DNA of 64,000 nt from Amycolatopsis coloradensis. Lineage in GTDB: Bacteria > Actinomycetota > Actinomycetes > Mycobacteriales > Pseudonocardiaceae. The notes under the pieces were generated by a model. That model was not told the DNA's origin. It saw only the letters and a list, made by a program, of their open reading frames with translations, and did not search any database. The stretch is from assembly GCF_001953865.1 (NCBI RefSeq), contig NZ_MQUQ01000015.1, positions 168,024 through 232,023 on the forward strand, in the 5' to 3' direction. The position numbers and the translations under genes were made by a program. Of the stretch, positions 25,260-33,619 are shown piece after piece (within the stretch, counting starts at the first letter, position 1; every line of letters starts with the position of its first letter).

Positions 25260-25312
25260 GTTATGAACGGACCGTTTATAACAAATTCTGTTATGAACGG
25301 TCCGTTCATAAC
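25260..25312. repeat. Dispersed palindromic repeat, copy B
   Basis: Arms 25260-25282 and 25290-25312 (23 bp), loop AAATTCT. One arm pair is G:T, which would be a G-U wobble in RNA, so the RNA hairpin is kept although the DNA palindrome is broken. It lies 11 bp after the stop of the reverse-strand glycosyltransferase gene and probably ends the glycan operon. Confidence 0.88.
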
Positions 25313-25323
25313 AGCGGTGGGGG

Positions 25324-27093
25324 CTAGAGAGCGCCGTCCACCGCCGCCCACACCCGATGCGGGTCGAGGTCCACCGGCCGCGAGTCCGGATCCGGCCGCA
25401 GCCGCCGCAGCAGCACCTGCTGTACCAGCGTCGTCGGCCGCGCCGCGGTGGCCACCCGCCGCCAGAACAGGTGGTCCTCCAGGCCCTCGAACAGGACCTC
25501 GGTGTTCCATCCGCCGAACTCGTCGACCAGCGAACGCCGCACCAGATACCCACTGCCGAGGTACGGCAGCACCCGCAGGCGCCGCTCCTCCGGCGGCAGC
25601 GCGCCGACCAGGCCGTCCACCGGATCCGCGACCGGACAGTGCACGACGTCGGCGCCTTCCGAGGAAGCGAGCAGCCGCTCCAGAAGGAACTCCGAAGCGC
25701 GCATCCCGCCGTCGAGCACCAGCAGCCACGACGCCGTCGAACGTTCCAGCAGCGAGTTCCGGGTGAGCCCGCGGCCGAGCGGGGTGTCGTGCAGTAGGAC
25801 GTCGTACGGGCGCGGACGCGGCCACGGGTGCACGCCGTCCTCGCCGACGAGCACCTTCCGCGGCGCCACACTGCCGGTGAGCAGGTCGTTCGCCAGATCG
25901 TCCGGGTCTACTTCGCCGGTCCGGCGCACGATCAGCACGTCCACGTCGGCGGAGCCCGCCAGAGAGGCCGCCGCGGGCTCCCATCGCCGCGAAGCGATCC
26001 GTCGCGCACCTGCCGCGCGCTGCGCGATCCGTGCCGACAACGCCGTCCCGCGGGCCGAAGCCGGACCGCCCGCGGACCGGTCGCCCGCGAACCGCGCGTC
26101 GAACGACGGGGTGTCGACGGCGAGCGCGTTCTCCGGGTTCCGCAGGCTCGTCGCCAGTGCCCGCGCAGGCGCGATGTCCGCCGCCGATGTCGAACCCAGC
26201 GACGACGCCAGGTCGATCAGCCGCCGCGCCGACGCCGTCATGTCCAGCGACTTCACGAAACCGTAGGCGGCCGAACGCAGATGCCGTTCCCGCTCGGGCT
26301 CGTCGGCCAGCGCGGTGACGACCGCGCCCAGAGCCTCCGGCCTGGCCAGCACCAGATGCTCGCCGGGGACCAGCGGCTCGACGTCGACGGAGGTCTCGCT
26401 GACCACCACGCAGCCGTTGGTCATCGCTTCGAGCGTGCGTACCCATTCCAGGGTCTGCTTCTGCTCGCGGTGCAGGTTCAGTAGGAACCGCGACCGCGCG
26501 AGGTGCTCGAACTTCGCCTTGCCCGGCAGGAAGTCGACGCGGGCCGCGGTCATCGGTTCGTGCGGCGGGGTCAGCAGCCGAGTCCGCAGCCCGGCGAGGT
26601 CCCGCGCGTACGAGCCGAGCAGCACCGAACGCCGACGCTCGGCCGTGCCGAGGTAGGTGACGTCGAGGTCGCGCGGGCTGTCGAGGTCGCCGCCCCACAG
26701 GTCCCACAGCGGGCTGTAGCCGAGCTGGAAATGCTCGACGGTGATGCCGCGCCGCCGCAGTTCGGCGGTCGAATCGGTGTTGATGTCGACGGCGCCGCCC
26801 AGGATGGACAGCAGTTCGGCGTTACGCTCGAAGGTCGCCGTCCCGGGATGCTCCACACAGAAACCGATGGTGCGACGGCACTGTTCGGCGGTCGGGAAGT
26901 CGGCGTCCGGGGCGGTCACGAAGTACTCGTGGGGCACGACGACGTACACCGTGTCGCCATCGGTCTCGGGGTACTTGCCGATCGCGGTCCTCGCCTTGCC
27001 GCCCGCCGTGCGCACGGCGTCGGCGACCACTTCGAGGAGTTCCTCCATGAAGGCGGAACCGCCCTCGGCGGAGACGAAGCAGAGTTCGGTCAC
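25324..27093 (-). CDS. Two-domain glycosyltransferase-like protein
   Basis: A 589-residue protein. The first half (1-310) looks like a CgeB/GT1-type fold: VDVTYLGTAERRR, FLLNLHREQKQTLEWVRTLE, AMTNGCVVVSETSVD and EPLVPGEHLVLA, with the acidic/Glu region expected at the nucleotide-sugar site. The second half (about 370-585) resembles a degenerate GT2 (WLLVLDGGMRASEFLLERL, GSGYLVRRSLVDEFGGWN, FEGLEDHLFWRRV, the last like the GT-A ED acid-base motif). Last gene of the cassette; its ATG overlaps the coiled-coil gene stop by 4 bp. Donor and acceptor sugars unknown. Confidence 0.75.
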   Translation of the reverse strand: MTELCFVSAEGGSAFMEELLEVVADAVRTAGGKARTAIGKYPETDGDTVYVVVPHEYFVTAPDADFPTAEQCRRTIGFCVEHPGTATFERNAELLSILGGAVDINTDSTAELRRRGITVEHFQLGYSPLWDLWGGDLDSPRDLDVTYLGTAERRRSVLLGSYARDLAGLRTRLLTPPHEPMTAARVDFLPGKAKFEHLARSRFLLNLHREQKQTLEWVRTLEAMTNGCVVVSETSVDVEPLVPGEHLVLARPEALGAVVTALADEPERERHLRSAAYGFVKSLDMTASARRLIDLASSLGSTSAADIAPARALATSLRNPENALAVDTPSFDARFAGDRSAGGPASARGTALSARIAQRAAGARRIASRRWEPAAASLAGSADVDVLIVRRTGEVDPDDLANDLLTGSVAPRKVLVGEDGVHPWPRPRPYDVLLHDTPLGRGLTRNSLLERSTASWLLVLDGGMRASEFLLERLLASSEGADVVHCPVADPVDGLVGALPPEERRLRVLPYLGSGYLVRRSLVDEFGGWNTEVLFEGLEDHLFWRRVATAARPTTLVQQVLLRRLRPDPDSRPVDLDPHRVWAAVDGAL

Positions 27094-27629
27094 GGCCGGT
27101 CCATCTTCTTCCGCACGACCCGCAGCGGCGCGGTGACCCGCCAGCTGACGGTGCGGCGCGTGGCGTCGAGTTCCCTGGCCATCTCGGCGGCGAGGCGTTC
27201 GGCGTTGAGCAGGCGCTGCCGGTCGGCCGACGGCTCGCCACCGGGCAGGATATCCGCGTCGACGACGCCCGCCGACACCACGAGTTCGGCGTCGAGCAGC
27301 GCGAGCCGCAGCTTGTCCCGCTCCTCACGGCAGGTCTTCAGCTCCGCGCGCAGCGAGTCACGCTGCTGGTGGGCGAGCAGGACCTCGGCCTCCAGCGCGT
27401 GCAGACGTGCCTTCGAGACATCGAGTTCTTCCTGCTGCGAGGAGAGCTTCTGGTTCATCTCGGCGGACTCGCCTTCGTTCGACGCGACGGCGGTGGCCTC
27501 GCGCAGCTCGTGCTCGGTGTCGGCCAGCTTGGCCTTCAGCCGGTCCTGCTCGGCGGTGAACACCTGCCGTTCGGCGCGGAGCCGGGTCAGCTCGGCCTGG
27601 ACACGGCCGGGAATGTCGGTGTCAGACAT
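27090..27629 (-). CDS. Coiled-coil protein of the glycan cassette
   Basis: A 179-residue protein from ATG 27629. Residues about 8-125 are a continuous charged helix with heptad-like spacing (VQAELTRLRAERQVFTAEQD, QQEELDVSKARLHALEAEVL), so a long coiled coil. C-terminus is basic (RRTVSWRVTAPLRVVRKKMD), typical of glycosyltransferase-associated tails that contact membranes. It overlaps both neighbours (8 bp and 4 bp), so it is likely a structural or length-setting partner of the enzymes. Confidence 0.7.
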   Translation of the reverse strand: MSDTDIPGRVQAELTRLRAERQVFTAEQDRLKAKLADTEHELREATAVASNEGESAEMNQKLSSQQEELDVSKARLHALEAEVLLAHQQRDSLRAELKTCREERDKLRLALLDAELVVSAGVVDADILPGGEPSADRQRLLNAERLAAEMARELDATRRTVSWRVTAPLRVVRKKMDRP

Positions 27630-29523
27630 GAACGCCCCCACTCAGTTCGGTCAGGATTTCGGAGTACTCGCGTGCGTAGCCCGCCGGATCGAGCCAAGGC
27701 AGCAGCTTCTCGTACGCGGCCTTCGCCATCTCACGGCGGCGCGTGGCCGAGGTGCCCAGCGCGCGCAGCAGCGCCGCTGTCAGCGCGTCGACGTCGTTGG
27801 TCTCGAACAGCCAGCCCGTCTCGCCGTCGACGATCATCTCCCGCGCGCCGAACACGTCGGTCGCCGCGACCGGGACGCCACAGCAAACGGCTTCGAGGAT
27901 CGAGCGCGGCAGCGACTCGATGTCGGAGCTGTTCACGAAGATGTCCGCGGCCTGGAGCCAGCGCAGCGGATCCGGCTGGATCGGTACCAGGCTGACCGCC
28001 TTCTCCAGTCCGGCGCGCTCGACCGATTCCTCCATCGCCAGCCCGTACGGCGACAGGTGCAGGCCGACGACGGACAGCTTCGCCTCGGGGTGGACCTTGT
28101 GGATCCGCTCCATCGCCGAGATCAGCGGCGCCTGTCCCTTGCGGGATTCCGCGATGCCGATGTTGACCAGCACGATGTCGTCCGGCGTGTAGCCGAGCAT
28201 GTTCCGCGCCTGCCGCCGGGTCTCCGACCGCGTCCGGCCGCCGAACTTGTGCATCGGCGTGCCGTAGCGGACGGTCCGGCAGCGTTCCGGTTTGCTGTAC
28301 GGGAGGAACATCTCGCGCGTCGCGTCCGCGACGAACAGCAGCCTGTCGACCTCGGCGAGCGTGCTCTCCCAGCGTTGCCACACCGCGGCGGGCGGCTTCA
28401 CCGGGCCCCAGTTCTGGTAGGCGAACGCGGGCAGCGAAAAACTCTCGTGGATCACCCATGCCGTCGGCATCCCGGCGCGCTTCGCCGCGTCCGCGCCGAC
28501 GAAACCGCCGAGTGTGTTGACGAGCGCGACACCCGCTCCGGAGCACTTCGCGAAGCGCGCCAGCTCGGCGACGTGCCCTTCGTAGGCGGGCACCGTCTGG
28601 TTCCGGTAGTGCGTCGTGACGTGCACGGGGATGCCGAGCTCGTGGCAGTCCGCGCGCAGCGGGCCGTCGGTTTCGCTGACCAGGCTGACCTGCCAGCCGT
28701 GGTCGGTCACCATCCGGCTCAGCAGTTCCTGAAGCCACAACTGCCCGCCGCCGACGCCGAGACTGTGGGTGAACACCAGGACATGCTTCGGATCGGTCGG
28801 GATGTTCACGCGCGCCATCGCGCGGGCGGTGTCACCGGCCAGTTCGTCGGCGAGTTCGGCGTCGTCCAGGTCCGCGACAGGGTTGCGAAGCGTGAAGGTG
28901 CGCTTCGGCGACACGACCTCGCCGACGCCTTCGGTGCGGTACCGGACGCGAAGCGACAGCGCCCGCTCTTCGCCGTACGGGAGGTCGACGGGCACCCAAG
29001 CCTCGAAGCCGCTCACCGCGGCGTCGTCGAATCCTGGGAATTCCTTCGGCACGTCCTTGCGCGGCAGGCGGGTGCGCGCGCTGACCGTGCCACCGCCCTC
29101 GACCATGACCTCGATCAGGTTGGGCGCCCGACCCTGAAGCAAGGCCCAACCCGTCACGTAGACGACGTGCCCTTCGGCGACCTTGCCCTGCTTCGGCGCT
29201 TCGAGTTCGCCCAGCCACAGCGGTTCGTCGCCCGGCAGCGTGCCGACGTGGACACTCGCCTGGTTCAGCACGCGCTCGTCCGGGCCGGTGACGACGATGT
29301 CCTGAGTGCCTGCGGGGACCCAGGTGGCCGGAACGGCACGCCATCCGAAAGTGCCTTCGGGCGCGCCCGGGCACGGCTCGGGGAACAGGTTCGCCTCGAC
29401 GTCCGCGATGGTCACGGACATCTCGTCGATCCGGCTGATCCCGGTCGTCCAGCCCCGGAGCTCGAACAGGTGCCCGACCGGCCGGTCCGGGGTCAGGATG
29501 CCGGCGGTATGCAGGCTCGTCAT
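27622..29523 (-). CDS. Glycosyltransferase family 4 protein with N-terminal accessory domain
   Basis: A 633-residue protein from ATG 29523, which overlaps the methyltransferase stop (ATGA). About 1-240 is a beta-rich region of unknown type (possibly a carbohydrate-binding or Wzt-like domain). From ~245 there is a GT-B fold: VFTHSLGVGGGQLWLQELLS (glycine-rich acceptor loop), VLVNIGIAESRKGQ, and ESLPRSILEAVCCG near 538, the EX7E catalytic motif of GT4 retaining enzymes. Probably adds hexoses to a surface or intracellular polysaccharide. Confidence 0.85.
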   Translation of the reverse strand: MTSLHTAGILTPDRPVGHLFELRGWTTGISRIDEMSVTIADVEANLFPEPCPGAPEGTFGWRAVPATWVPAGTQDIVVTGPDERVLNQASVHVGTLPGDEPLWLGELEAPKQGKVAEGHVVYVTGWALLQGRAPNLIEVMVEGGGTVSARTRLPRKDVPKEFPGFDDAAVSGFEAWVPVDLPYGEERALSLRVRYRTEGVGEVVSPKRTFTLRNPVADLDDAELADELAGDTARAMARVNIPTDPKHVLVFTHSLGVGGGQLWLQELLSRMVTDHGWQVSLVSETDGPLRADCHELGIPVHVTTHYRNQTVPAYEGHVAELARFAKCSGAGVALVNTLGGFVGADAAKRAGMPTAWVIHESFSLPAFAYQNWGPVKPPAAVWQRWESTLAEVDRLLFVADATREMFLPYSKPERCRTVRYGTPMHKFGGRTRSETRRQARNMLGYTPDDIVLVNIGIAESRKGQAPLISAMERIHKVHPEAKLSVVGLHLSPYGLAMEESVERAGLEKAVSLVPIQPDPLRWLQAADIFVNSSDIESLPRSILEAVCCGVPVAATDVFGAREMIVDGETGWLFETNDVDALTAALLRALGTSATRRREMAKAAYEKLLPWLDPAGYAREYSEILTELSGGVHV

Positions 29524-30863
29524 CGCTTCGCTACCTCGTCTTCGTTCGCCGCCACACCGGCGCCGACCTTCGGTGAACGGTACCCGTGGACGGTTCTCGC
29601 CAGGCGCGATCGCCAGATTTCGGCGATGGACTCCCGTACCTCGTCCGTGCCGGACGCGGTGCCGCACGAGCCGATCGCCGAGAAGGCGGCCTCACGGTCC
29701 ACCGCACTGTCCACAAAGGAGGGATGGAGGCCGATCAGCACCCCGAGCCAGCCCGCCAGATCGCGCTGCGACCCGCCGTCCGCCGCCGCGGACCAGCCCG
29801 CGTCGGCGAGTTTGTCGGCCAGCACGAGCACTCCGCGCTCGATCACCTCGGGCACGCCGGCGCCCGCGTTCCGCCACTCGAGGTCGATCGGGCGCAAGGT
29901 CGCGCCGTCGACGAGGACGTTGTGCGGCACCAGATCCCACAAAGCCTCGACCCCGCGCGAGGCCTCCTCACGCAGGAGATCCCGCCAGCCGGTGAGTAAG
30001 TCCGCGACACGCTCCGGCTCGTCGAGCAGGACTTCGACCATCGTCGGCGCGTCGTACACCTTGTCCGTGCACGGCCCGACCGAGATCCCGGCGACCGGCG
30101 GCGACGGAGCGAGCGGCGTACGGCGGACTTCGGCGCCCTCGCCGGTGCGCACGACGTCGGCCCGCGTGCAGGCGAACGCGGCGCGCTCGGCGGTGTTGAA
30201 GTACGTCGCGAGCCGGTACGCGGGCCAGAGGGCGGCGGCGCCGGGACCGCAGAGCAGGGCCAGGCCGTCCCCGGCGCCGCCGGTGATCGCGGCGGCGAGG
30301 CGGGGCAGTTCGGTGTCGATCCGCGCGCCGCGTACCGCGCGGGCGACCTCGTGACCAGGGGAACAGAGCAGCTCACGCTGGACTTCGAGACCGGCCGACG
30401 CGAGCGTCTTGGCGACGCCTCTCGAAGCGGTCAGAACCACGACGGCACCCGTCGGCGACAGCTGCTCTCGAACCGTGATCAGGAGGTTTCGCGTCGCGTA
30501 CGCCTGCTGGACGACGACGAGGTCGTGGGTCTCGGACGGAAGCCGGTCGGACACCGTCACGGTGCCGAGGTCACGGGTGCGGAATCGCACCGCGGCGGCG
30601 CGGACCGGGTCGGCCTCGACGGCGTGCACCCTCACCGAGACCTCGCCCAGATACCGCGTCAAAGCACCGAAACCGGCACCGACTTCGAGGACTCGCGCCG
30701 CCTTCGGCAGCACGAGCGCCCGGAGGACGTTCGCGGCGCCGTGATCGAGCGGCACGCGCTCGGTGGCGTCCCAGCCCGCGAAGTGCAGCTCGTCGGACAA
30801 CGAGCCGGTGTCCTCGGCCAGGGAGAGCAGAGTCGTGAGCAGCCGTGCCTTCTCGGCGGTCAT
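29520..30863 (-). CDS. SAM methyltransferase with kinase-like C-terminal half
   Basis: A 447-residue protein. The first ~190 residues are a class I methyltransferase: VLEVGAGFGALTRYLG at 58-73, VEADP motif II, DLVVVQQAYATRNLL. The C-terminal part includes LWDLVPHNVLVDGATLRPID near 300-320, which looks like a small-molecule kinase catalytic loop (D..PxN, then Asp-x-Glu metal site). This methyltransferase-plus-kinase arrangement recalls WbdD, which caps O-antigen chains. First gene of the overlapping cassette, 3 bp after the upstream membrane-protein gene. Confidence 0.75.
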   Translation of the reverse strand: MTAEKARLLTTLLSLAEDTGSLSDELHFAGWDATERVPLDHGAANVLRALVLPKAARVLEVGAGFGALTRYLGEVSVRVHAVEADPVRAAAVRFRTRDLGTVTVSDRLPSETHDLVVVQQAYATRNLLITVREQLSPTGAVVVLTASRGVAKTLASAGLEVQRELLCSPGHEVARAVRGARIDTELPRLAAAITGGAGDGLALLCGPGAAALWPAYRLATYFNTAERAAFACTRADVVRTGEGAEVRRTPLAPSPPVAGISVGPCTDKVYDAPTMVEVLLDEPERVADLLTGWRDLLREEASRGVEALWDLVPHNVLVDGATLRPIDLEWRNAGAGVPEVIERGVLVLADKLADAGWSAAADGGSQRDLAGWLGVLIGLHPSFVDSAVDREAAFSAIGSCGTASGTDEVRESIAEIWRSRLARTVHGYRSPKVGAGVAANEDEVAKR

Positions 30864-30866
30864 CGC

Positions 30867-32186
30867 TTAGCTGGTGACGGCGTAATTTTCCAGCGTCTTC
30901 TTCACCGCACGCTGGTACGTGCCGCTCAACGCCTTCTCGCCCTCTTCGCCGCCGAGGGGGTTCTGCAGGACGTCCACCCGGACGATGTTGTTGCCGCTGA
31001 TCCAGGTGCCGCGGTAGTTGCCCTTGTCGCCGTCGATCTTCTTCTGGAAGTTCAACTTCGGCGGCATGCCCGGCAGCGGCTCGGTGATCTGCACGAACCC
31101 GTTGCTCGTCTGGTACTGGCGCAGCTGCTTGACCAGGTCACCGGCGGCGCCGGGGCTGGTCAGCGGAATGACCGTGACCGAGATCTTCGCCGGTTGCGGC
31201 CCGGTCTCGTCCGGCTGCTTCTGCGAGCCGCGGTACGCGACCTGCTTCACGCCTGCGGCGATGACCAGATCGGCTTCGCCCTTTTCCATGCCGGTGATGG
31301 CGGCGAGTTCGGCAGCGGGGATCGCGCCGCTCTTCGAGTCCTCTTCGCCGGACTGCTCCGGGATCTTCTCGAACAGCAGCTCTTCAGGCGTCTTCGGTTT
31401 GGCCGATGACGTCGGAGGCGCGTTCTGGGACTGGGTCGGCTGCGGCTGGGCCGTCGGGTCCGACGGTTCGTCACCGCCGCCCTTGAAGGCGAAGTAGCCG
31501 CCGACACCCAGACCGCCGAGAACCAGCACGGCGACGATCGCGATGATCGCGATCTTGCCGCCCTTGCCCTTGGGTTTGTCTTCGAACAGCTCGGGGCCCT
31601 GCTTGACCCACTCCGTGCTGCCGACCGGCGAGATCGGCGGGAAGTCCGAACCTCCCCACGGCGGGCTGGCGTCGTTGTCGGTCCAGCCCTGCTGCTGAGG
31701 CTGTTGCTGTTGTTGCTGGTAGCCGTGTTGCTGCTGCGGGAAACCGCCCGCGGGTGAGGCCTGGCCCTGCTGGGGGAAGCCACCCGCCGGGGACGACTGG
31801 CCCTGCTGCGGGAAACCACCCGGCGGCGACGCCACCGGCGGCACGACCTGGGTACGGTTCGGGTCGGCCTGCTGCTGCCAGTTCGGGACGACCTGGGTGC
31901 GCTCGCCCTCGCCGCCGCTCTGCGGTGGCTGGTTCACCGGGGCGATGATCTGCGTCGAGTCGGCGCTGCCGATCTGCTGCGGCGCCTGCGGTTGCTGCGG
32001 CGGAGCGGGCGGCGGCTGCTGCTGAAAGGGCTGGTGGCCGGGCTGCTGGACCTGCTGCTGGGCTGGGTCGCCGTACGCGACCGCCGAGGACAGCACCTGG
32101 TCGCGCCGGAGCCGGTAATCGTCCGCGGAGAGGCGTCCCGATGCGAGCTCTTCGTCCAGATTGCGCAGCTCTTCCTGCCAGGACAC
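30867..32186 (-). CDS. Single-pass membrane protein with SHOCT-like N-terminus and Gln/Pro-rich region
   Basis: A 439-residue protein from GTG 32186 (the open frame continues 260 codons upstream but coding style stops). Residues 1-35 (SWQEELRNLDEELASGRLSA) form a short SHOCT-like helical motif, then a long low-complexity Gln/Pro/Gly segment with repeats of PAGGFPQQGQ, one transmembrane helix (IAIIAIVAVLVLGGLGVGGY), and an extracytoplasmic ~180-residue domain. Paralogous to the next gene upstream. The Gln-rich part is cytoplasmic, which suggests assembly with other proteins. Confidence 0.75.
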   Translation of the reverse strand: MSWQEELRNLDEELASGRLSADDYRLRRDQVLSSAVAYGDPAQQQVQQPGHQPFQQQPPPAPPQQPQAPQQIGSADSTQIIAPVNQPPQSGGEGERTQVVPNWQQQADPNRTQVVPPVASPPGGFPQQGQSSPAGGFPQQGQASPAGGFPQQQHGYQQQQQQPQQQGWTDNDASPPWGGSDFPPISPVGSTEWVKQGPELFEDKPKGKGGKIAIIAIVAVLVLGGLGVGGYFAFKGGGDEPSDPTAQPQPTQSQNAPPTSSAKPKTPEELLFEKIPEQSGEEDSKSGAIPAAELAAITGMEKGEADLVIAAGVKQVAYRGSQKQPDETGPQPAKISVTVIPLTSPGAAGDLVKQLRQYQTSNGFVQITEPLPGMPPKLNFQKKIDGDKGNYRGTWISGNNIVRVDVLQNPLGGEEGEKALSGTYQRAVKKTLENYAVTS

Positions 32187-32332
32187 CACCGGCCCCCTTA
32201 TCCGATTCCAGGCGGGAAACACGCTCCCGGCCGTCGCGATACCACCACTGCGGTGACCTCGCACATTCTGCACTGCCCGGCCTCGGCTCGCCCCCGCGGG
32301 TCGAATCGTGATCTCCCCGCGACCTGCGCTTC

Positions 32333-33508
32333 TCAGCTCGCCGGGAGAACGGTGTCCAACGAGGTCAGAGTCTGCTCCAAACGGGTGTCGAGCGCCTGCG
32401 AATCGCCGCCGAGCGGTTGCGAAACCCACGTCGTCACGGCCATCGTCCCGGAGACGTAACCCGTTCCGCTGAGCTGGCCGTTCTTGTTCGCCCCGACCAG
32501 TGCCATCCGATCGCCGACGCGCTGCTCGCGCAATCCGGCATTGATCGAATTCTCGCGGAAGTACTTGACGATCGCGGCGGCGTCTTTGGCGTCGTTCGCC
32601 GAGATCACCAGGACGAGGTAACCGTTCGCACCCTCGTTCGAACCCTTGTGGGTGATGGAGGCGACGTTCTTCGCCGTCAGATAGTCGGCTGCGGCCTTCG
32701 AATAGAGGTTGAGTTCGACCCCCTTCGCGACCGACATCGTCGAGTTGTCCTTCGACGGTGTCCCCGGCAGCGCGGGCAACCTGTCCTCCAACGGCGTCTG
32801 AGCACTGTTGGGCCGGCCGGACGACGTGAGCCCGCCCGGCGGCTGGGCCACACTCGGCGCGGGCGGCTGCTCGGCGACGTTCGAGGACGGTGACGAGCCC
32901 AGCCACAGCGTTCCGCCGATGATCAACGCCAGCACGACCAGCACGCCCGCGCCGATGAACAGCCAAGTCGGCTTGCGCTTGCCGACGGCCGCGTAGTCCT
33001 CGGGCGGCGAGCTGTGCCGCGGCCCCGGTTCCGGGGTCAGCGGCGGGAGCGGCCGGTTCAGCTGGCGGGTCGACGGCTTGTTCCGCACCGGAGGCGGCTC
33101 GGTGCGCAGGTAGACCGTCGGATTGATGTCGGCGGGCGAGGGCGCCGTTGTCCTGTGGTCCGCGATGCGCGGGATGGCGCTCTTCGTCTCTTCGCGCGGC
33201 TTGGGCTTCTCGGTTTCGAAGGGCTGGGTGCGCTGCTCCGGCGGCGGTGGCACGTAAGCCTGCTGAGGCTGTTGGTACGGCTGAGGCTGCTGGACCGTGA
33301 CGGTGGGCAGTTCACTCGGCCGCGCGGCGGGATTGGTGCTGTGCCACGCCCCGCCAGGGCGTCGCAACGGGGAGGGGACCGGTGACGGCATCGTCCCGCC
33401 GGAGGCCTCCGCCAGGAGCTCGTCGCGCTTCCGGCGGTGCTCGGCGTGCCCGATGCGACCCGCGGCCAGCTCGACGTCCAGCTGCCGAAGCTCGTCCTGC
33501 CAGCTCAT
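32333..33508 (-). CDS. Paralogue: single-pass membrane protein with SHOCT-like N-terminus
   Basis: A 391-residue protein from ATG 33508 (MSWQDELRQLDVELAAGR), matching the start of the neighbouring 439-residue protein. A Pro-rich cytoplasmic segment is followed by one helix (PTWLFIGAGVLVVLALIIGG) and an extracytoplasmic domain with alternating strands and helices. The region upstream (33509-33619) contains CACCCGAATGGGTG, a perfect short palindrome that may be an operator. Tandem duplication followed by divergence of the linker and outer domain is the simplest origin. Confidence 0.75.
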   Translation of the reverse strand: MSWQDELRQLDVELAAGRIGHAEHRRKRDELLAEASGGTMPSPVPSPLRRPGGAWHSTNPAARPSELPTVTVQQPQPYQQPQQAYVPPPPEQRTQPFETEKPKPREETKSAIPRIADHRTTAPSPADINPTVYLRTEPPPVRNKPSTRQLNRPLPPLTPEPGPRHSSPPEDYAAVGKRKPTWLFIGAGVLVVLALIIGGTLWLGSSPSSNVAEQPPAPSVAQPPGGLTSSGRPNSAQTPLEDRLPALPGTPSKDNSTMSVAKGVELNLYSKAAADYLTAKNVASITHKGSNEGANGYLVLVISANDAKDAAAIVKYFRENSINAGLREQRVGDRMALVGANKNGQLSGTGYVSGTMAVTTWVSQPLGGDSQALDTRLEQTLTSLDTVLPAS

Positions 33509-33619
33509 GTAGCCCCCTGCCGCCGGGTGTGGGCAGCCAGTGTTGCATGCACCCGAATGGGTGGTTGATGTGGTCTTTCCACATTCTTGCGCCCCCTCGT
33601 GACCTCGGTCCAGCACGGA

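Noticed and set aside
26503..30354. 1283-codon + strand open frame across the glycan cassette
   Set aside because: Runs antisense to four overlapping genes with clear catalytic motifs; its product has the low-complexity look of a shadow frame.
31680..32060. Tandem DNA repeat or CRISPR-like array in the Gln-rich gene
   Set aside because: The repeats are in-frame PAGGFPQQGQ and poly-Gln codons of a low-complexity protein segment with no spacer structure.
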